Translations under genes and position numbers: made by a program | Assembly: GCA_964342465.1 (NCBI GenBank) | Contig: CAYFFQ010000002.1 | Coordinates: 124,001 to 188,000, forward strand | Direction: 5' to 3' | DNA length: 64,000 bases | Origin: MGIIb-Q1 sp964342465 | GTDB taxonomy: Archaea > Thermoplasmatota > Poseidoniia > Poseidoniales > Thalassarchaeaceae | Shown: piece by piece, positions 1 through 8,652 of the stretch | Layout of the letters: each line of letters begins with the position of its first letter | How positions within the stretch are numbered: the first letter of the stretch is position 1 | The notes under the pieces: generated by a model | What the model was told of the DNA's origin: nothing | Databases searched by the model: none | The model's input: the letters and a program-made list of their open reading frames with translations, nothing else

Positions 1-370
1 ACTCCATGGCTTGCTCGGCCTTCTGTTCCTGAATGTAGGAAAAAATCGCGTTCAATGAGAGAGCGATACAGATGAAAATTGGGGTACCTATGTCATCTGG
101 GTCCACGACATATGCAATAAGTGCAGCAATCATCAACAGATAGACCATTGGGTCGCGAAATTGGTCCAGCAATTTCAAGATTTGATGACGCGGTTTTTTC
201 CCCTTCAATACATTCAGTCCGTACTTCTCCTGTCTCTTGGCAGACTCGACTGTGGACAAACCCTGTGTCGAAGAAGAGAGAAGAGAGAAGGCATGGTCAA
301 TTGAGAGGATGTGCCAATCGGTCACCTCCTCATCTACAGCGGGATTGTCATCGGCTGTGGTGCCCCCCAT
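1..370 (-). CDS. P-type cation-transporting ATPase, N-terminal fragment (cut by left edge)
   Basis: Reading leftward from an ATG at 370 there is an open frame of 123 codons with no stop up to the window edge. It has the N-terminal cation-ATPase pattern: a short acidic leader, 'TDWHILSID', a 'STQGLSTVESAKRQEKYGLN' stretch, then 'LLDQFRDPMVYLLMIAALIA' (first membrane hairpin) and 'NAIFSYIQEQKAEQAME' leading to the actuator domain. This order is typical of calcium or monovalent-cation pumps of the PacL/SERCA type (P2 class), which use ATP to export ions across the cytoplasmic membrane. The catalytic DKTGT segment lies outside the window, so ion specificity cannot be judged. An in-frame GTG at 322 is a possible later start. 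An A/T-rich TACAAATAC stretch about 35 bases upstream of the ATG could be a TATA element. Confidence 0.85.
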   Translation of the reverse strand, partial: MGGTTADDNPAVDEEVTDWHILSIDHAFSLLSSSTQGLSTVESAKRQEKYGLNVLKGKKPRHQILKLLDQFRDPMVYLLMIAALIAYVVDPDDIGTPIFICIALSLNAIFSYIQEQKAEQAME

Positions 371-480
371 ACCCTATCGAAGCGGGACAGAATAGGTGTT
401 GTATTTGTAGACGCGGGTTGGGGCATGTATTCTTGTTGATTATAGCGTAGCATTGACTAACCAAATGCCGTGCGAGGTGT

Positions 481-2550
481 ATGGCCGACTCGCCGTATAT
501 CCCTGCCACCACCCATCTTCCCGAGTTGACTAAGAGGGCTCTCGTTCTCGGTATCATCCTCGGGGCGTTGATGACCGCCGCCAACACCTACCTCGGTCTT
601 TACATTGGAATGACCGTTTCCGCCTCCATCCCCGCGGCAGTCATGTCGATGCTTCTATTGCGCATGTTCAGATTCAAGAATGTCAACATTCTAGAAAACA
701 ATGCAGTTCAGACGATGACCTCTGCCGGCGAAAGCCTCGCTGCGGGCGTAATATTCACCATGCCTGCTCTGTTGGTGATGGGCAGAGAAATGGATACTCT
801 GACTACATTTATCGTTGCCGTTCTCGGTGGCGTGTTGGGTACCATCTTCACAATCACCCTGAGGCGAGTTTTCATCGTTGAAGAAGCACTTCTCTACCCG
901 GAAGGTATCGCCTGCGAGGAAGTTTTAGTGGCTGGAGAAAAGGGTGGCTCACAACTGGTGGTCATTCTCTACGCGCTCGGCCTAGGTGCACTATACGGGT
1001 GGATGGTCAAAGGGTTTGAGTTGACGCAAGCGAAGATAGAGGTGGCCGTCGAAGTCGTCGGAATGCGATTGTACTCTTCACTTGATTACTCCCTCTCACT
1101 GGTAGCAGTAGGCTGGATAGTCGGGTTGAACATCGCCTCATTCATCTTCTTTGGAGCGGTGCTTGGAGTATTCATTCTCACTCCCATTTACGGGCTGACC
1201 TACGGTTGGCCGGTAGACACAGATATTGCGCATGGCTTCAAGACCCTGTGGGCGACACATATCCGCTTCGTCGGTGTTGGGTGTATGGTCGTTGGCGGTC
1301 TATGGACATTGGTAGATATGCGCAAAACCATAGCCAGTGGACTGAAGAAAGCCCTTGGCGCAACCTCTGCTGACAGCGACCTAGACATCATTCGAACTGA
1401 GCGTGACATTCCGATGAAATATGCGACTACCGCCCTAGGTGTAATAGCATTTCTCACATTCCTCTTCTACTGGTGGAAGACTGGTTCGCTTCTGCTCGCA
1501 GTTGTGGGCGCAATCTTCCTGTCGCTGACTGCGTTTTTCTTCTCAGCGGTTGCCGGCTACATCGCCGGGGTAGTCGGCTCATCCAACTCACCCGTTTCAG
1601 GTATGACCATTGCCACCTTGATGGCTACTACATTGGTGGTGTGGTTTGTCGGAGGGGTGATTCTAGGCATGGAACAGGCCGAATTAATGTATGCTACACT
1701 CATCATCGCATCAGTCGTGGCGGTCAATGCTGCCATCGCCGGAGATGTGATGCAGGACCTCAAGACCGGCCACCTAGTAGGGGCAACGCCGTGGAAACAG
1801 CAGAGTGCAGAACTCATCGGAGTTCTTGTCGGTGCAGTCGTGGCTCCATTGACCCTGACTGTCCTCAATGAAGCATTCAGAATCACCCCCACATACTGTG
1901 CAGCCAATCCACATCCCGACTGGGGTTGTTCCAAAGTGCTTGAAGCACCTCAAGCGGAGATAATCGGAACTCTCATCGAAGGAATGTTCGGTGGGTCAGT
2001 CAACTATCCCATGTTGGGGCTGGGTGTCCTCGTCGCATTCATTATCATAGGGGCGCGCTGGTTCCTAGGTGGAAACGGTCCAAAACTTCCGATCATGTCA
2101 ATCGCCATCGGAATGTATCTCCCATTCTATCTCTCGGCGACAATTTTTCTCGGCGGTATCCTGAACCATCTCGTCTCACGCTCCGCCCACCTGCGAATTG
2201 ATGGAACTCTCAAGGGAACACCTTCATCCGCTGCTGCTTCTCGTGGCAAGGAACTCGTCAGTCGTGGTACTCTTCTCTCTGCCGGCCTTATTGCAGGCGA
2301 AGCTCTGATGGGGGTTTTGATTGCAGTATTCATCATCGTCGGCATACCCCCCAACGGCTGGTTATCCTTCCTCGGTACTCTCGGACCGTTCTTTTCAACT
2401 CTGTTTTTCCTCTGGTTTTTCGGGGTTTTCACCTGGCTGGTGACGCGCAGTCTGCCGCTGTCAGGTAGTAGGTTTGGATTGGCCAAAGATTGGTTGGTGG
2501 TGGCTTCTGACGGTTTCCGCAGAATAATCGAAAGGGTCAAAGTCCCTTGA
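481..2550 (+). CDS. OPT-family oligopeptide/metal-chelate transporter
   Basis: A 689-residue, almost entirely hydrophobic protein with about 14-16 predicted membrane spans. The N-terminal 'LTKRALVLGIILGALMTAAN' and 'TYLGLYIGMTVSASIPAAV' are characteristic of the oligopeptide transporter superfamily, as are the early 'NILENNAVQTMTSAGESLAAG' and the middle 'GVVGSSNSPVSGMTIATL' segments. The family imports small peptides or metal-chelate compounds by proton coupling; substrate cannot be read from sequence. The length matches prokaryotic OPT proteins (about 600-700). It is divergent from the P-type ATPase at 370 with 110 bases between them. A second, longer and clearly different OPT protein is encoded at 57261-59702. 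The start is the ATG at 481, preceded by a purine-rich GCGAGG. Confidence 0.9.
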   Translation: MADSPYIPATTHLPELTKRALVLGIILGALMTAANTYLGLYIGMTVSASIPAAVMSMLLLRMFRFKNVNILENNAVQTMTSAGESLAAGVIFTMPALLVMGREMDTLTTFIVAVLGGVLGTIFTITLRRVFIVEEALLYPEGIACEEVLVAGEKGGSQLVVILYALGLGALYGWMVKGFELTQAKIEVAVEVVGMRLYSSLDYSLSLVAVGWIVGLNIASFIFFGAVLGVFILTPIYGLTYGWPVDTDIAHGFKTLWATHIRFVGVGCMVVGGLWTLVDMRKTIASGLKKALGATSADSDLDIIRTERDIPMKYATTALGVIAFLTFLFYWWKTGSLLLAVVGAIFLSLTAFFFSAVAGYIAGVVGSSNSPVSGMTIATLMATTLVVWFVGGVILGMEQAELMYATLIIASVVAVNAAIAGDVMQDLKTGHLVGATPWKQQSAELIGVLVGAVVAPLTLTVLNEAFRITPTYCAANPHPDWGCSKVLEAPQAEIIGTLIEGMFGGSVNYPMLGLGVLVAFIIIGARWFLGGNGPKLPIMSIAIGMYLPFYLSATIFLGGILNHLVSRSAHLRIDGTLKGTPSSAAASRGKELVSRGTLLSAGLIAGEALMGVLIAVFIIVGIPPNGWLSFLGTLGPFFSTLFFLWFFGVFTWLVTRSLPLSGSRFGLAKDWLVVASDGFRRIIERVKVP

Positions 2551-2731
2551 TTAGTCTTGTTCGTAGTCTGTCCATCTGTCAATCATAGACGCTTGACACT
2601 CCTCAATAAACAGAATAAGGCGATTGCGGGTTATTGAAGTGCATCAAATATAAGGAAATCATCAAAGGCTGACCCAAATGCAAGATGGGCTGGGGGAGGC
2701 ACTACGGTGACTCCTCGCTTCAGGAGAGTTG

Positions 2732-3544
2732 ATGATGGAGACCTCGGAATTGGAGGAATGTGCTCTTCGTTGCCGAAGAGAGATCGTGAAAATGGTACAC
2801 AGAATCAAGGCCGGACATCCTGGCGGCTCTCTCTCGGCAATAGATATTCTCGTCGCTCTATACAAGACTCGGATGAATGTTGATGCTTCGAATCCCGACG
2901 ACCCGGAAAGGGACCGTTTCGTCATGTCAAAAGGCCATGCGTCTCCTGCCGTGTATGCGATTCTTAATGAAATGGGATTTCTCAGCGAGCAAGACCTAAA
3001 TTCGTTCCGAACTCTCGGAGGAGTCTGTCAGGGTCATGTGGACATGAAATGGACTCCCGGAGTGGATTTTTCTGCAGGTAGTCTCGGAATGGGGCTCTCC
3101 TTTGGTCTTGGTTGCTCGCTTGCAGCATCAATGGATGGGTCACGAAGAACCACCTATGTCATGCTGGGAGATGGCGAAATTCAAGAGGGTCAAATCTGGG
3201 AGGCCGCTATCGCTGCAGTGCATCATCAGGTCGGCAATCTGAAAGTGATAATCGACAGAAACCGCATCCAAAATGATGATTTCGTCGAACAACAGATGAG
3301 GCTGTTTGATGTAGGCGAGAAATTCCGCGGATTCGGCTGGGCCGTTCGAGACTGTGACGGTCACGATTTCCATCAGATTCTGGATGCTTTGGATTGGATG
3401 GATTCTGTCATTGACCGTCCTGCTGTGATAATAGCCCATACTGTGAAAGGGAAGGGTGTCTCGTATATGGAGGACAATCCTGCTTTTCATGGGGCTGCGC
3501 CGAGCGATGAACAGTTCACCCTCGCCATGGAGGAGTTGGCATGA
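2732..3544 (+). CDS. tktA: Transketolase, N-terminal (thiamine diphosphate-binding) subunit
   Basis: This 270-residue protein is the N-terminal half of transketolase, which in archaea is usually encoded as two genes. The ThDP/Mg motif 'GDGEIQEGQIWEA' followed by 'IIDRNRIQND' is intact, and 'RIKAGHPGGSLSAIDILVAL' and 'SKGHASPAVYA' are standard active-site segments. With the next gene it transfers two-carbon ketol units between sugar phosphates, supplying ribose 5-phosphate and erythrose 4-phosphate. The ATG at 2732 follows AGGAG at 2722-2726 with suitable spacing; a TTG at 2729 and an ATG at 2735 are adjacent alternatives. The stop overlaps the start of the C-terminal subunit (ATGA), so the two are translationally coupled. 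An AAATATAAGG stretch near 2646 may be the promoter TATA box. Confidence 0.95.
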   Translation: MMETSELEECALRCRREIVKMVHRIKAGHPGGSLSAIDILVALYKTRMNVDASNPDDPERDRFVMSKGHASPAVYAILNEMGFLSEQDLNSFRTLGGVCQGHVDMKWTPGVDFSAGSLGMGLSFGLGCSLAASMDGSRRTTYVMLGDGEIQEGQIWEAAIAAVHHQVGNLKVIIDRNRIQNDDFVEQQMRLFDVGEKFRGFGWAVRDCDGHDFHQILDALDWMDSVIDRPAVIIAHTVKGKGVSYMEDNPAFHGAAPSDEQFTLAMEELA

Positions 3545-4482
3545 GTAGCGCCGCATCGAGGGATGGTTATGGAGAGGGTCTTCTGACTCTCGCCGAAGAT
3601 GAGAGAGTGGTTGTCGTTGAAGCAGACCTCGGCAAATCCACCAAGAGTCAACTATTCAGAAAAGCATATCCAGATAGAACGATTTCATTAGGAATATCTG
3701 AACAGAACATGATGCTTGTTTCTGCTGGTCTAGCCGCTTCTGGCTACAAACCCTTCGCCTCAACTTTCGCGGTATTCACTGAGAGGGGATTCGAACAGGT
3801 ACGCAATGGTATTGCCAGACCGAATATCCCTGTCCATATCTGTGGCAGTCATGGAGGGGTTCACACCGGAACAGACGGTTCGTCCGCCCAATCGATAGAG
3901 GACCTTGCAATCTATAGAACTCTCCCTAACATGCAAGTTTTGCATCCTTGTGATGACCTGAGTACTGCCCATTTGACCGTCCAACTGGCAGCGACAGATT
4001 CTCCATCCTATACTAGAACTGCCAGAAACAAAACTCGTAGAATATATGATTCCGAATCGGTCAAGAAACTGAGGATTGGCAAGGGTTCAGTATTATGCCG
4101 CGGGAGGGATGTCGCCATTATCGCTATCGGTGTGATGGTCGAAAGAGCCTTGGATGCCGCTGAAATTCTGTCGGAGCAAGGTATCTCCGCAACCGTTGTG
4201 GATATGCACACACTCAAACCACTCGATGGCGAATTGCTGGACGAATTAGCCGCCACTTGCTATGGATTCATTACCGTCGAAGACCATTCCATCATCGGTG
4301 GCCTCGGTGGTGCAGTCGCTGAACATCTCTCTGAGAACTCCCCGTCCCCACTGAAGAGAATCGGTGTAAGAGACCATTTCGGAGAATCGGGGGATGGAAA
4401 CGAACTTCTCGCAAAATATGGAATGGACACCGTTGATATTGTTGACGCTGCGAGAGTGATGATGTCGAACGAAGTTGCGTGA
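3541..4482 (+). CDS. tktB: Transketolase, C-terminal subunit
   Basis: A 313-residue protein carrying the pyrimidine-binding and C-terminal domains of transketolase. 'VVEADLGKSTKSQLFRKAYP', 'GISEQNMMLVSAGLAASG' and 'STFAVFTERGFEQVRN' match the Pyr domain, including the conserved Glu of the ISEQ segment that activates thiamine diphosphate. 'GSHGGVHTGTDGSSAQSIED' is the usual substrate-binding region. It acts with the subunit encoded by the overlapping gene just upstream in the non-oxidative pentose phosphate reactions. The length agrees with archaeal C-terminal subunits (about 310). A 1-deoxyxylulose-5-phosphate synthase is unlikely, because the two-gene split and the window's mevalonate-type isoprenoid genes argue against it. 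Confidence 0.95.
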   Translation: MSSAASRDGYGEGLLTLAEDERVVVVEADLGKSTKSQLFRKAYPDRTISLGISEQNMMLVSAGLAASGYKPFASTFAVFTERGFEQVRNGIARPNIPVHICGSHGGVHTGTDGSSAQSIEDLAIYRTLPNMQVLHPCDDLSTAHLTVQLAATDSPSYTRTARNKTRRIYDSESVKKLRIGKGSVLCRGRDVAIIAIGVMVERALDAAEILSEQGISATVVDMHTLKPLDGELLDELAATCYGFITVEDHSIIGGLGGAVAEHLSENSPSPLKRIGVRDHFGESGDGNELLAKYGMDTVDIVDAARVMMSNEVA

Positions 4483-4548
4483 ATATAGCATCACTTCATC
4501 AATGGCTTGAATAATGGATGACCATCCGTATCAGGTGTAGGTGTCACC

Positions 4549-5124
4549 TTGAGCGATAGAGAGGAGGTACTCCACAAACTTCTCGATGGCGAACTCGGTG
4601 CCGACGCTCTCGCTGAAGATGCGATTCTCGCTAAATTGGCTGAACGCATCTATGGGGAAGATTTCCTTGAGAATATGGGGTTATCAAGGGGTGAATCCAA
4701 GCGAGCATTGGTTGACACCCTCGGTGAAGAGGAAGAAACTGACCTGTTGATAGAGGTCATTCCCTCTCCGCAATTACCACCACCCCCTCTCGAACCGTTC
4801 GAGCACCCTACTTCTAAGCCATTCAGCGACCTTGAGTCCGATAGCGGTAGGTTCCTTCTCTATAGTGGGTCATCGATTCTTCTGCTCACCATCCTCAATC
4901 TGCTAGGAGCCTTCTCATTTCTCGGCTCATCGTGTGTAGGGAGTGGTTGTCCGTCTGCTGGCCACACCAAATTGAATTGGCTCTCTATTCACAAACTATC
5001 CTCGGGATGGGGTTGGTCACCCCCGATAAGTGAAGGCATCATTGGGATTCCCGATGTTATTCTGCTAGTATTGGGACTATTATTGGTCATCAGATGGTTA
5101 TTGGTACGATTTTCCACCTCATGA
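4549..5124 (+). CDS. Small two-span membrane protein, function unknown
   Basis: A 191-residue product that I do not recognise. The N-terminal 70 residues are acidic and probably helical ('LLDGELGADALAEDAILAKL'), then comes a proline-rich linker (PSPQLPPPPLEP), a hydrophobic span around residues 102-124, a short Cys-containing extracytoplasmic loop (CVGSGC) and a second span near the C-terminus. The only plausible start is the TTG at 4549; the ATGs at 4514 and 4518 are out of frame. It lies 66 bases downstream of the transketolase pair and could share its transcript. It ends just before an array of 82-bp tandem repeats. Confidence 0.6.
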   Translation: MSDREEVLHKLLDGELGADALAEDAILAKLAERIYGEDFLENMGLSRGESKRALVDTLGEEEETDLLIEVIPSPQLPPPPLEPFEHPTSKPFSDLESDSGRFLLYSGSSILLLTILNLLGAFSFLGSSCVGSGCPSAGHTKLNWLSIHKLSSGWGWSPPISEGIIGIPDVILLVLGLLLVIRWLLVRFSTS

Positions 5125-5142
5125 ACCCCGATGTTCTTGGCA

Positions 5143-5428
5143 GTAGCACCCCCACCTCAAACGGTCAGGTGGGAGAAGATGGCCAGATAGGTTGGCACTT
5201 GCACAGGTAGTAGCGGCACTGACAATAGCACCCCCACCTCAAACGGTCAGGTGGGAGAAGATGGCCAGTTAGGTTGGCACTTGCATAGGTAGTAGTGGCA
5301 CTGACAGTAGCACCCCCACCTCAAACGGACAGGTGGGAGAAGATGGCCAGTTAGGTTGGCACTTGCACAGGTAGTAGCGGCACTGACAGTAGCACCCCCA
5401 CCTCAAACGGACAGGTGGGAGAAGATGG
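5143..5428. repeat. 82-bp tandem repeat array, three full copies plus a partial
   Basis: The motif beginning AGCACCCCCACCTC recurs at 5145, 5227, 5309 and 5391, an exact 82-bp period with only a few substitutions. Every unit contains the inverted repeat CCCACCT/AGGTGGG around a 9-base loop, so each can form a short hairpin on either strand. The array fills the space between two convergent genes. There are no spacers between copies, so it is not CRISPR. Its role is unknown; bidirectional termination is one possibility. Confidence 0.9.
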
Positions 5429-5436
5429 AGTGAAAG

Positions 5437-6930
5437 TCAATACATTTTGGCTAAGTATTGCCGTCGAGTCGTTAATTTACCCGATATGATGCATGGTCTC
5501 GGCTCAGAGAATGGCTCAAGTGCATCCCCGAGAATTGTCAATCCCGTGCCCTTCTCCAAGACTTCTGCATCGGAATCATTACCATCGAAAGCAACTTCAT
5601 AGATGAGGTTGGAAGGACAATCGTCATCGATACTGTTCAGTACATTGATTGTATTGGAAATCGAATCAGCAGAGCGGGAACGAAGTTCATCCTCTACCAT
5701 CTGAAGTTGATCGCCTGCCAAGTCGACGATGGAATCTATGTTCAGAGGCTCCTTTCCACCTGTCCTGCGGGCGGCGAAAATTGTTCCATTTTCGATGTCA
5801 CGCGGGCCGACTTCGAGTCTGAGCGGTACCCCTTTTATTTCCCAGTCGAAGAATTTCTGACCCGGCCTGATGTCCCTGTCATCTACATGGGTTCGCAGGC
5901 CATCTGCCCTCAACAGGTTAGAAACCTCAATCGCAGTGGTTAGAACTGCTGGCGATTTGTGTATTGCGACAGGGATTATCACCACTTGAATCGGCGCTGC
6001 TGCTGGTGGAAAAATTAGGCCATGGTCATCCCCATGCGTGCCGACAACAGCACCTAGCAACCTCTCAGACATTCCATAGGTGGTTTGGTGGCAGTTCCTC
6101 TGGACTCCCTCCTCATCTTCATAGGTCATATCGAATGCTTCAGCCCATTGGTCGCGGTAATGGTGGCAGGAGGCGACCTGCAAGGTTCGTCCGTTCGGCA
6201 TCACAACATCGATGGCTATGGTGTACCACGCACCGGGGAAAGTGTCCCAAGTTGGCCTCTTTGAAATGATGACGGGGAGGCAGAGTGAATACATGATTCG
6301 TTCGACTATCTCTAAGTCTTCCTCTATCTGTCTCGTCGCATCATCTTCATCTCGGTGGGCGGTATGCGCCTCGAAGAAGTGAATCTCCCTGACTCGTATG
6401 AATGAACGGGTCTGTTTGGTCTCGTAACGGAAGGTATTGACGATTTGATAGGTCTTCAGAGGCAGGTCATTGTGACTCCTTATCCACAGGGGGAAGATAG
6501 TGTACATAGCAGTTTCTGAAGTCGGCCTTAGGAACATAGGTACATCGAGTTCGTTTTCTCCTGCGTGTTTCACCCAATACACCTCCTTCTTGAATCCCTC
6601 TGGTTCTTCGTCGAACCTGAGTTCGTTCGGGTCTACACCTGCCTCGCGCGCAGCCTTCAGACGGGATACCAATCGATTTTCCTTCTCTAGAAGGTCCTCT
6701 GGAATCAGTAGGGGGAAATTGACTTCCTCATGGCCAGTTCTCTCCATCTCATCATGGGTAAGCGAATCGATGCACTTCATCGCCTTCCAACCGTACGGGC
6801 GCCAGACATCCATTCCCTTGATGGGATATCTCTTATCCACGAGGTCCGCAATCTCCACAATGGCTGGATACCAAGCGCTGAAATCACTCTTAGGAGGAAT
6901 GCCGCGCTTCGCCTTGTCCTGACTTCCCAT
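5437..6930 (-). CDS. proS: Prolyl-tRNA synthetase (archaeal/eukaryotic type)
   Basis: A class II aminoacyl-tRNA synthetase of 497 residues that charges tRNA-Pro. Class II motif 2 is visible in 'KTYQIVNTFRYETKQTRSFIRVRE', preceded by the proline-pocket segment 'FLRPTSETAMY'; motif 3 is in the 'MSERLLGAVVGTHGDDHGLIFP' region. The anticodon-binding domain follows ('QVVIIPVAIHKS'), and the protein ends in a C-terminal tyrosine (LAKMY) as in archaeal/eukaryotic ProRS. The ATG at 6930 is preferred. A TTG at 6958-6960 would add ten residues, but it is only two bases beyond the preceding stop. It is the last gene of a minus-strand run starting with coaBC and is followed by the 82-bp repeat array. Confidence 0.96.
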   Translation of the reverse strand: MGSQDKAKRGIPPKSDFSAWYPAIVEIADLVDKRYPIKGMDVWRPYGWKAMKCIDSLTHDEMERTGHEEVNFPLLIPEDLLEKENRLVSRLKAAREAGVDPNELRFDEEPEGFKKEVYWVKHAGENELDVPMFLRPTSETAMYTIFPLWIRSHNDLPLKTYQIVNTFRYETKQTRSFIRVREIHFFEAHTAHRDEDDATRQIEEDLEIVERIMYSLCLPVIISKRPTWDTFPGAWYTIAIDVVMPNGRTLQVASCHHYRDQWAEAFDMTYEDEEGVQRNCHQTTYGMSERLLGAVVGTHGDDHGLIFPPAAAPIQVVIIPVAIHKSPAVLTTAIEVSNLLRADGLRTHVDDRDIRPGQKFFDWEIKGVPLRLEVGPRDIENGTIFAARRTGGKEPLNIDSIVDLAGDQLQMVEDELRSRSADSISNTINVLNSIDDDCPSNLIYEVAFDGNDSDAEVLEKGTGLTILGDALEPFSEPRPCIISGKLTTRRQYLAKMY

Positions 6931-6962
6931 GGTGGGGTCGGCCTTGCCATACCGCTTCAATA

Positions 6963-7253
6963 CTACGCTGGTTCATCGTTGGAAACAGAGGGGGTAGGGT
7001 TGAGGATAGCGACCACAGCAGCAGCAGCCCAGATTAGTTCCAACACCACAAATGCCCACTCTCCCGTGTGAACAGCTCTGAGCCCTAGAATGGTTGAACC
7101 AACAGCCATCAGAAGTAGGTATTGAAGGGACCGACTGTCCAACCTGCCACGTGTTTCAAAGACAAATGCCACAAGAATACAAATCATGCCTATGTAAGCC
7201 GCGTAGAAGGTTAAGTCGGCAAATTGCGGGAGGAATAACACTGATTCAGTCAT
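6963..7253 (-). CDS. Small three-span membrane protein (CBU_0592-like)
   Basis: A 96-residue protein with three predicted membrane helices. The pattern 'YIGMICILVAFVFETRGRLD' - 'SRSLQYLLLMAVGSTILGLR' - 'FVVLELIWAAAAVVAIL' resembles the small CBU_0592-like membrane proteins found widely in bacteria, whose function is unknown. The ATG at 7253 is chosen because it overlaps the stop of coaBC by 8 bases, indicating translational coupling; an upstream start at 7274 would overlap further and lacks support. It stands between coaBC and proS on the same strand and probably shares their transcript. Confidence 0.7.
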   Translation of the reverse strand: MTESVLFLPQFADLTFYAAYIGMICILVAFVFETRGRLDSRSLQYLLLMAVGSTILGLRAVHTGEWAFVVLELIWAAAAVVAILNPTPSVSNDEPA

Positions 7254-8619
7254 TCGTTGAACTGGTGACAACATCTGCTATAACAGTTGTCAGGTGAGCC
7301 AAGTCTCCGATGCTGGTTTGGTTGCCATCGCCGTCCAACCAAATACCTCGACGTTGTGAGTCATCGACCTCGCTTAGGAGATTGGCGAAACAGAAATCCA
7401 GATTGTATTTCGAGATGGTCGCCTCAGCATTCTTTATCAGGGATTCATCATCAATTTCCGATTCCAGTTTGAACCCGATGCGAAGTTTGTCAGATGTGTG
7501 TTTTGAAAGACTCTCAATGTGTTTAGGGGTCGGTCGCAAGGAGATAGTCCATTTTTCAAAGCCGGATTTTTTCTTTCCTGCCTCTCTCTCTCCGACCGAG
7601 TAATCAAGCACCGCTGCACAATGTACCCAAGCGTCTGGTGGCTCGGCAGAAGTTGCTAGAGCGAGACATGAGGCAAGCATCTCGTCAACACATTCCACCT
7701 TAAGGGATGATAGAGGAATTGACGGCTGAACAGTCGTTGCTCCCTCAATTACTGTAACTTCGTGCCCCTCTCTATAGAGTGTTTCTGCTATCGCCCAACC
7801 GGTCTTACCACTAGAGGTGTTGGCAAAAAATCTGATATCGTCCAACATACTTTTTGTTGCACCTAAGGTAATAGCGACATGCTTGCGATTATCCAGCCTT
7901 GAATTGACGAAATGAGAAAACTCAGATACGATTAACTCCGGTTCAGGTGTTTTCCGGCGCCCCTCTTCTTCTGAACCCCAAAGGATGTTGCATCCATGAC
8001 CAATCAATTGTGAACACAACTCATCTGTCACTGGGTCTGCTGAGAGAGTTCCGTGCATACTCGGAATGACCATGATGGGTTTTCCTCGTCCCCTCGCAGC
8101 GCTGAGAGCCATCTGCAGGGGGGTGTCTAGAAGACCATGAACGAAGGAGGAGATGGAGTGGCGGGTGGCAGGAGAGAGCAGAACAGCATCAAAAGTGTCC
8201 AATTGGGTCATATCTGATTCCCAATCAAGGATAACTGGCCCCCGCGATGCCCATTCGATTGCGAGAGGGGAAATTATCTGTTGGGCGGAATGAGTCATAA
8301 TGACGACGACTTCACAGGAGTGGCGGCGGAGTTCTCGTAGAATCCTCACGCTGTCTACAGCGGCAATTCCACCACATATGCCGAGAATGATTTTCAGACC
8401 GGATAGATGAGTCGATTTGATGTCGACATCGGTATCACCTGTTTCGCTCATCATTTCAGCGGGTAGGCTATTGCTCTTTACCGCTACCGGTTTCAACATC
8501 AGTGAATGTATCCCAATCGGGAGATGATGAAACAAAAAAACCTCAGCCGCAATGAACTGAACATCTCTGATTACTTTGTCCTTCTCGGTAGAGGGCAATA
8601 TCCTAGAAATGGTTTCCAT
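7246..8619 (-). CDS. coaBC: Phosphopantothenoylcysteine synthetase/decarboxylase (CoaBC), decarboxylase half degenerate
   Basis: This two-domain protein belongs to the CoA-biosynthetic CoaBC family. The flavoprotein half runs from 'IILGICGGIAAVDSVRILRE' and the synthetase half from 'HVAITLGATKSMLDDIRFFAN' with 'TSSGKTGWAIAETL'. The synthetase half (CTP-dependent joining of cysteine to 4'-phosphopantothenate) looks intact. In the decarboxylase half the usual PATAN, PxMNxxM and ACG segments read as PATRHS, PSMHGTL and ILWGSE, so the conserved Asn and Cys of the catalytic site are replaced. Start uncertain: the ATG at 8619 gives 457 residues with an unusual 55-residue leader; ATGs at 8499, 8454 and 8451 give family-like N-termini; the GTG at 8652 abuts the divergent gene and is unlikely. 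Confidence 0.82.
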   Translation of the reverse strand: METISRILPSTEKDKVIRDVQFIAAEVFLFHHLPIGIHSLMLKPVAVKSNSLPAEMMSETGDTDVDIKSTHLSGLKIILGICGGIAAVDSVRILRELRRHSCEVVVIMTHSAQQIISPLAIEWASRGPVILDWESDMTQLDTFDAVLLSPATRHSISSFVHGLLDTPLQMALSAARGRGKPIMVIPSMHGTLSADPVTDELCSQLIGHGCNILWGSEEEGRRKTPEPELIVSEFSHFVNSRLDNRKHVAITLGATKSMLDDIRFFANTSSGKTGWAIAETLYREGHEVTVIEGATTVQPSIPLSSLKVECVDEMLASCLALATSAEPPDAWVHCAAVLDYSVGEREAGKKKSGFEKWTISLRPTPKHIESLSKHTSDKLRIGFKLESEIDDESLIKNAEATISKYNLDFCFANLLSEVDDSQRRGIWLDGDGNQTSIGDLAHLTTVIADVVTSSTND

Positions 8620-8652
8620 TAATGTGATGAACACAGTTCTGTTGGACTGCAC

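Noticed and set aside
1473..1871. Open frame inside the first OPT gene
   Set aside because: Shadow of the transporter; arginine- and cysteine-rich composition typical of an off-frame translation.
5143..5428. Repeat array considered as CRISPR
   Set aside because: Units are directly contiguous with an 82-bp period and no unique spacers; no cas genes are nearby. The same holds for the 151-, 55- and 68-bp arrays.
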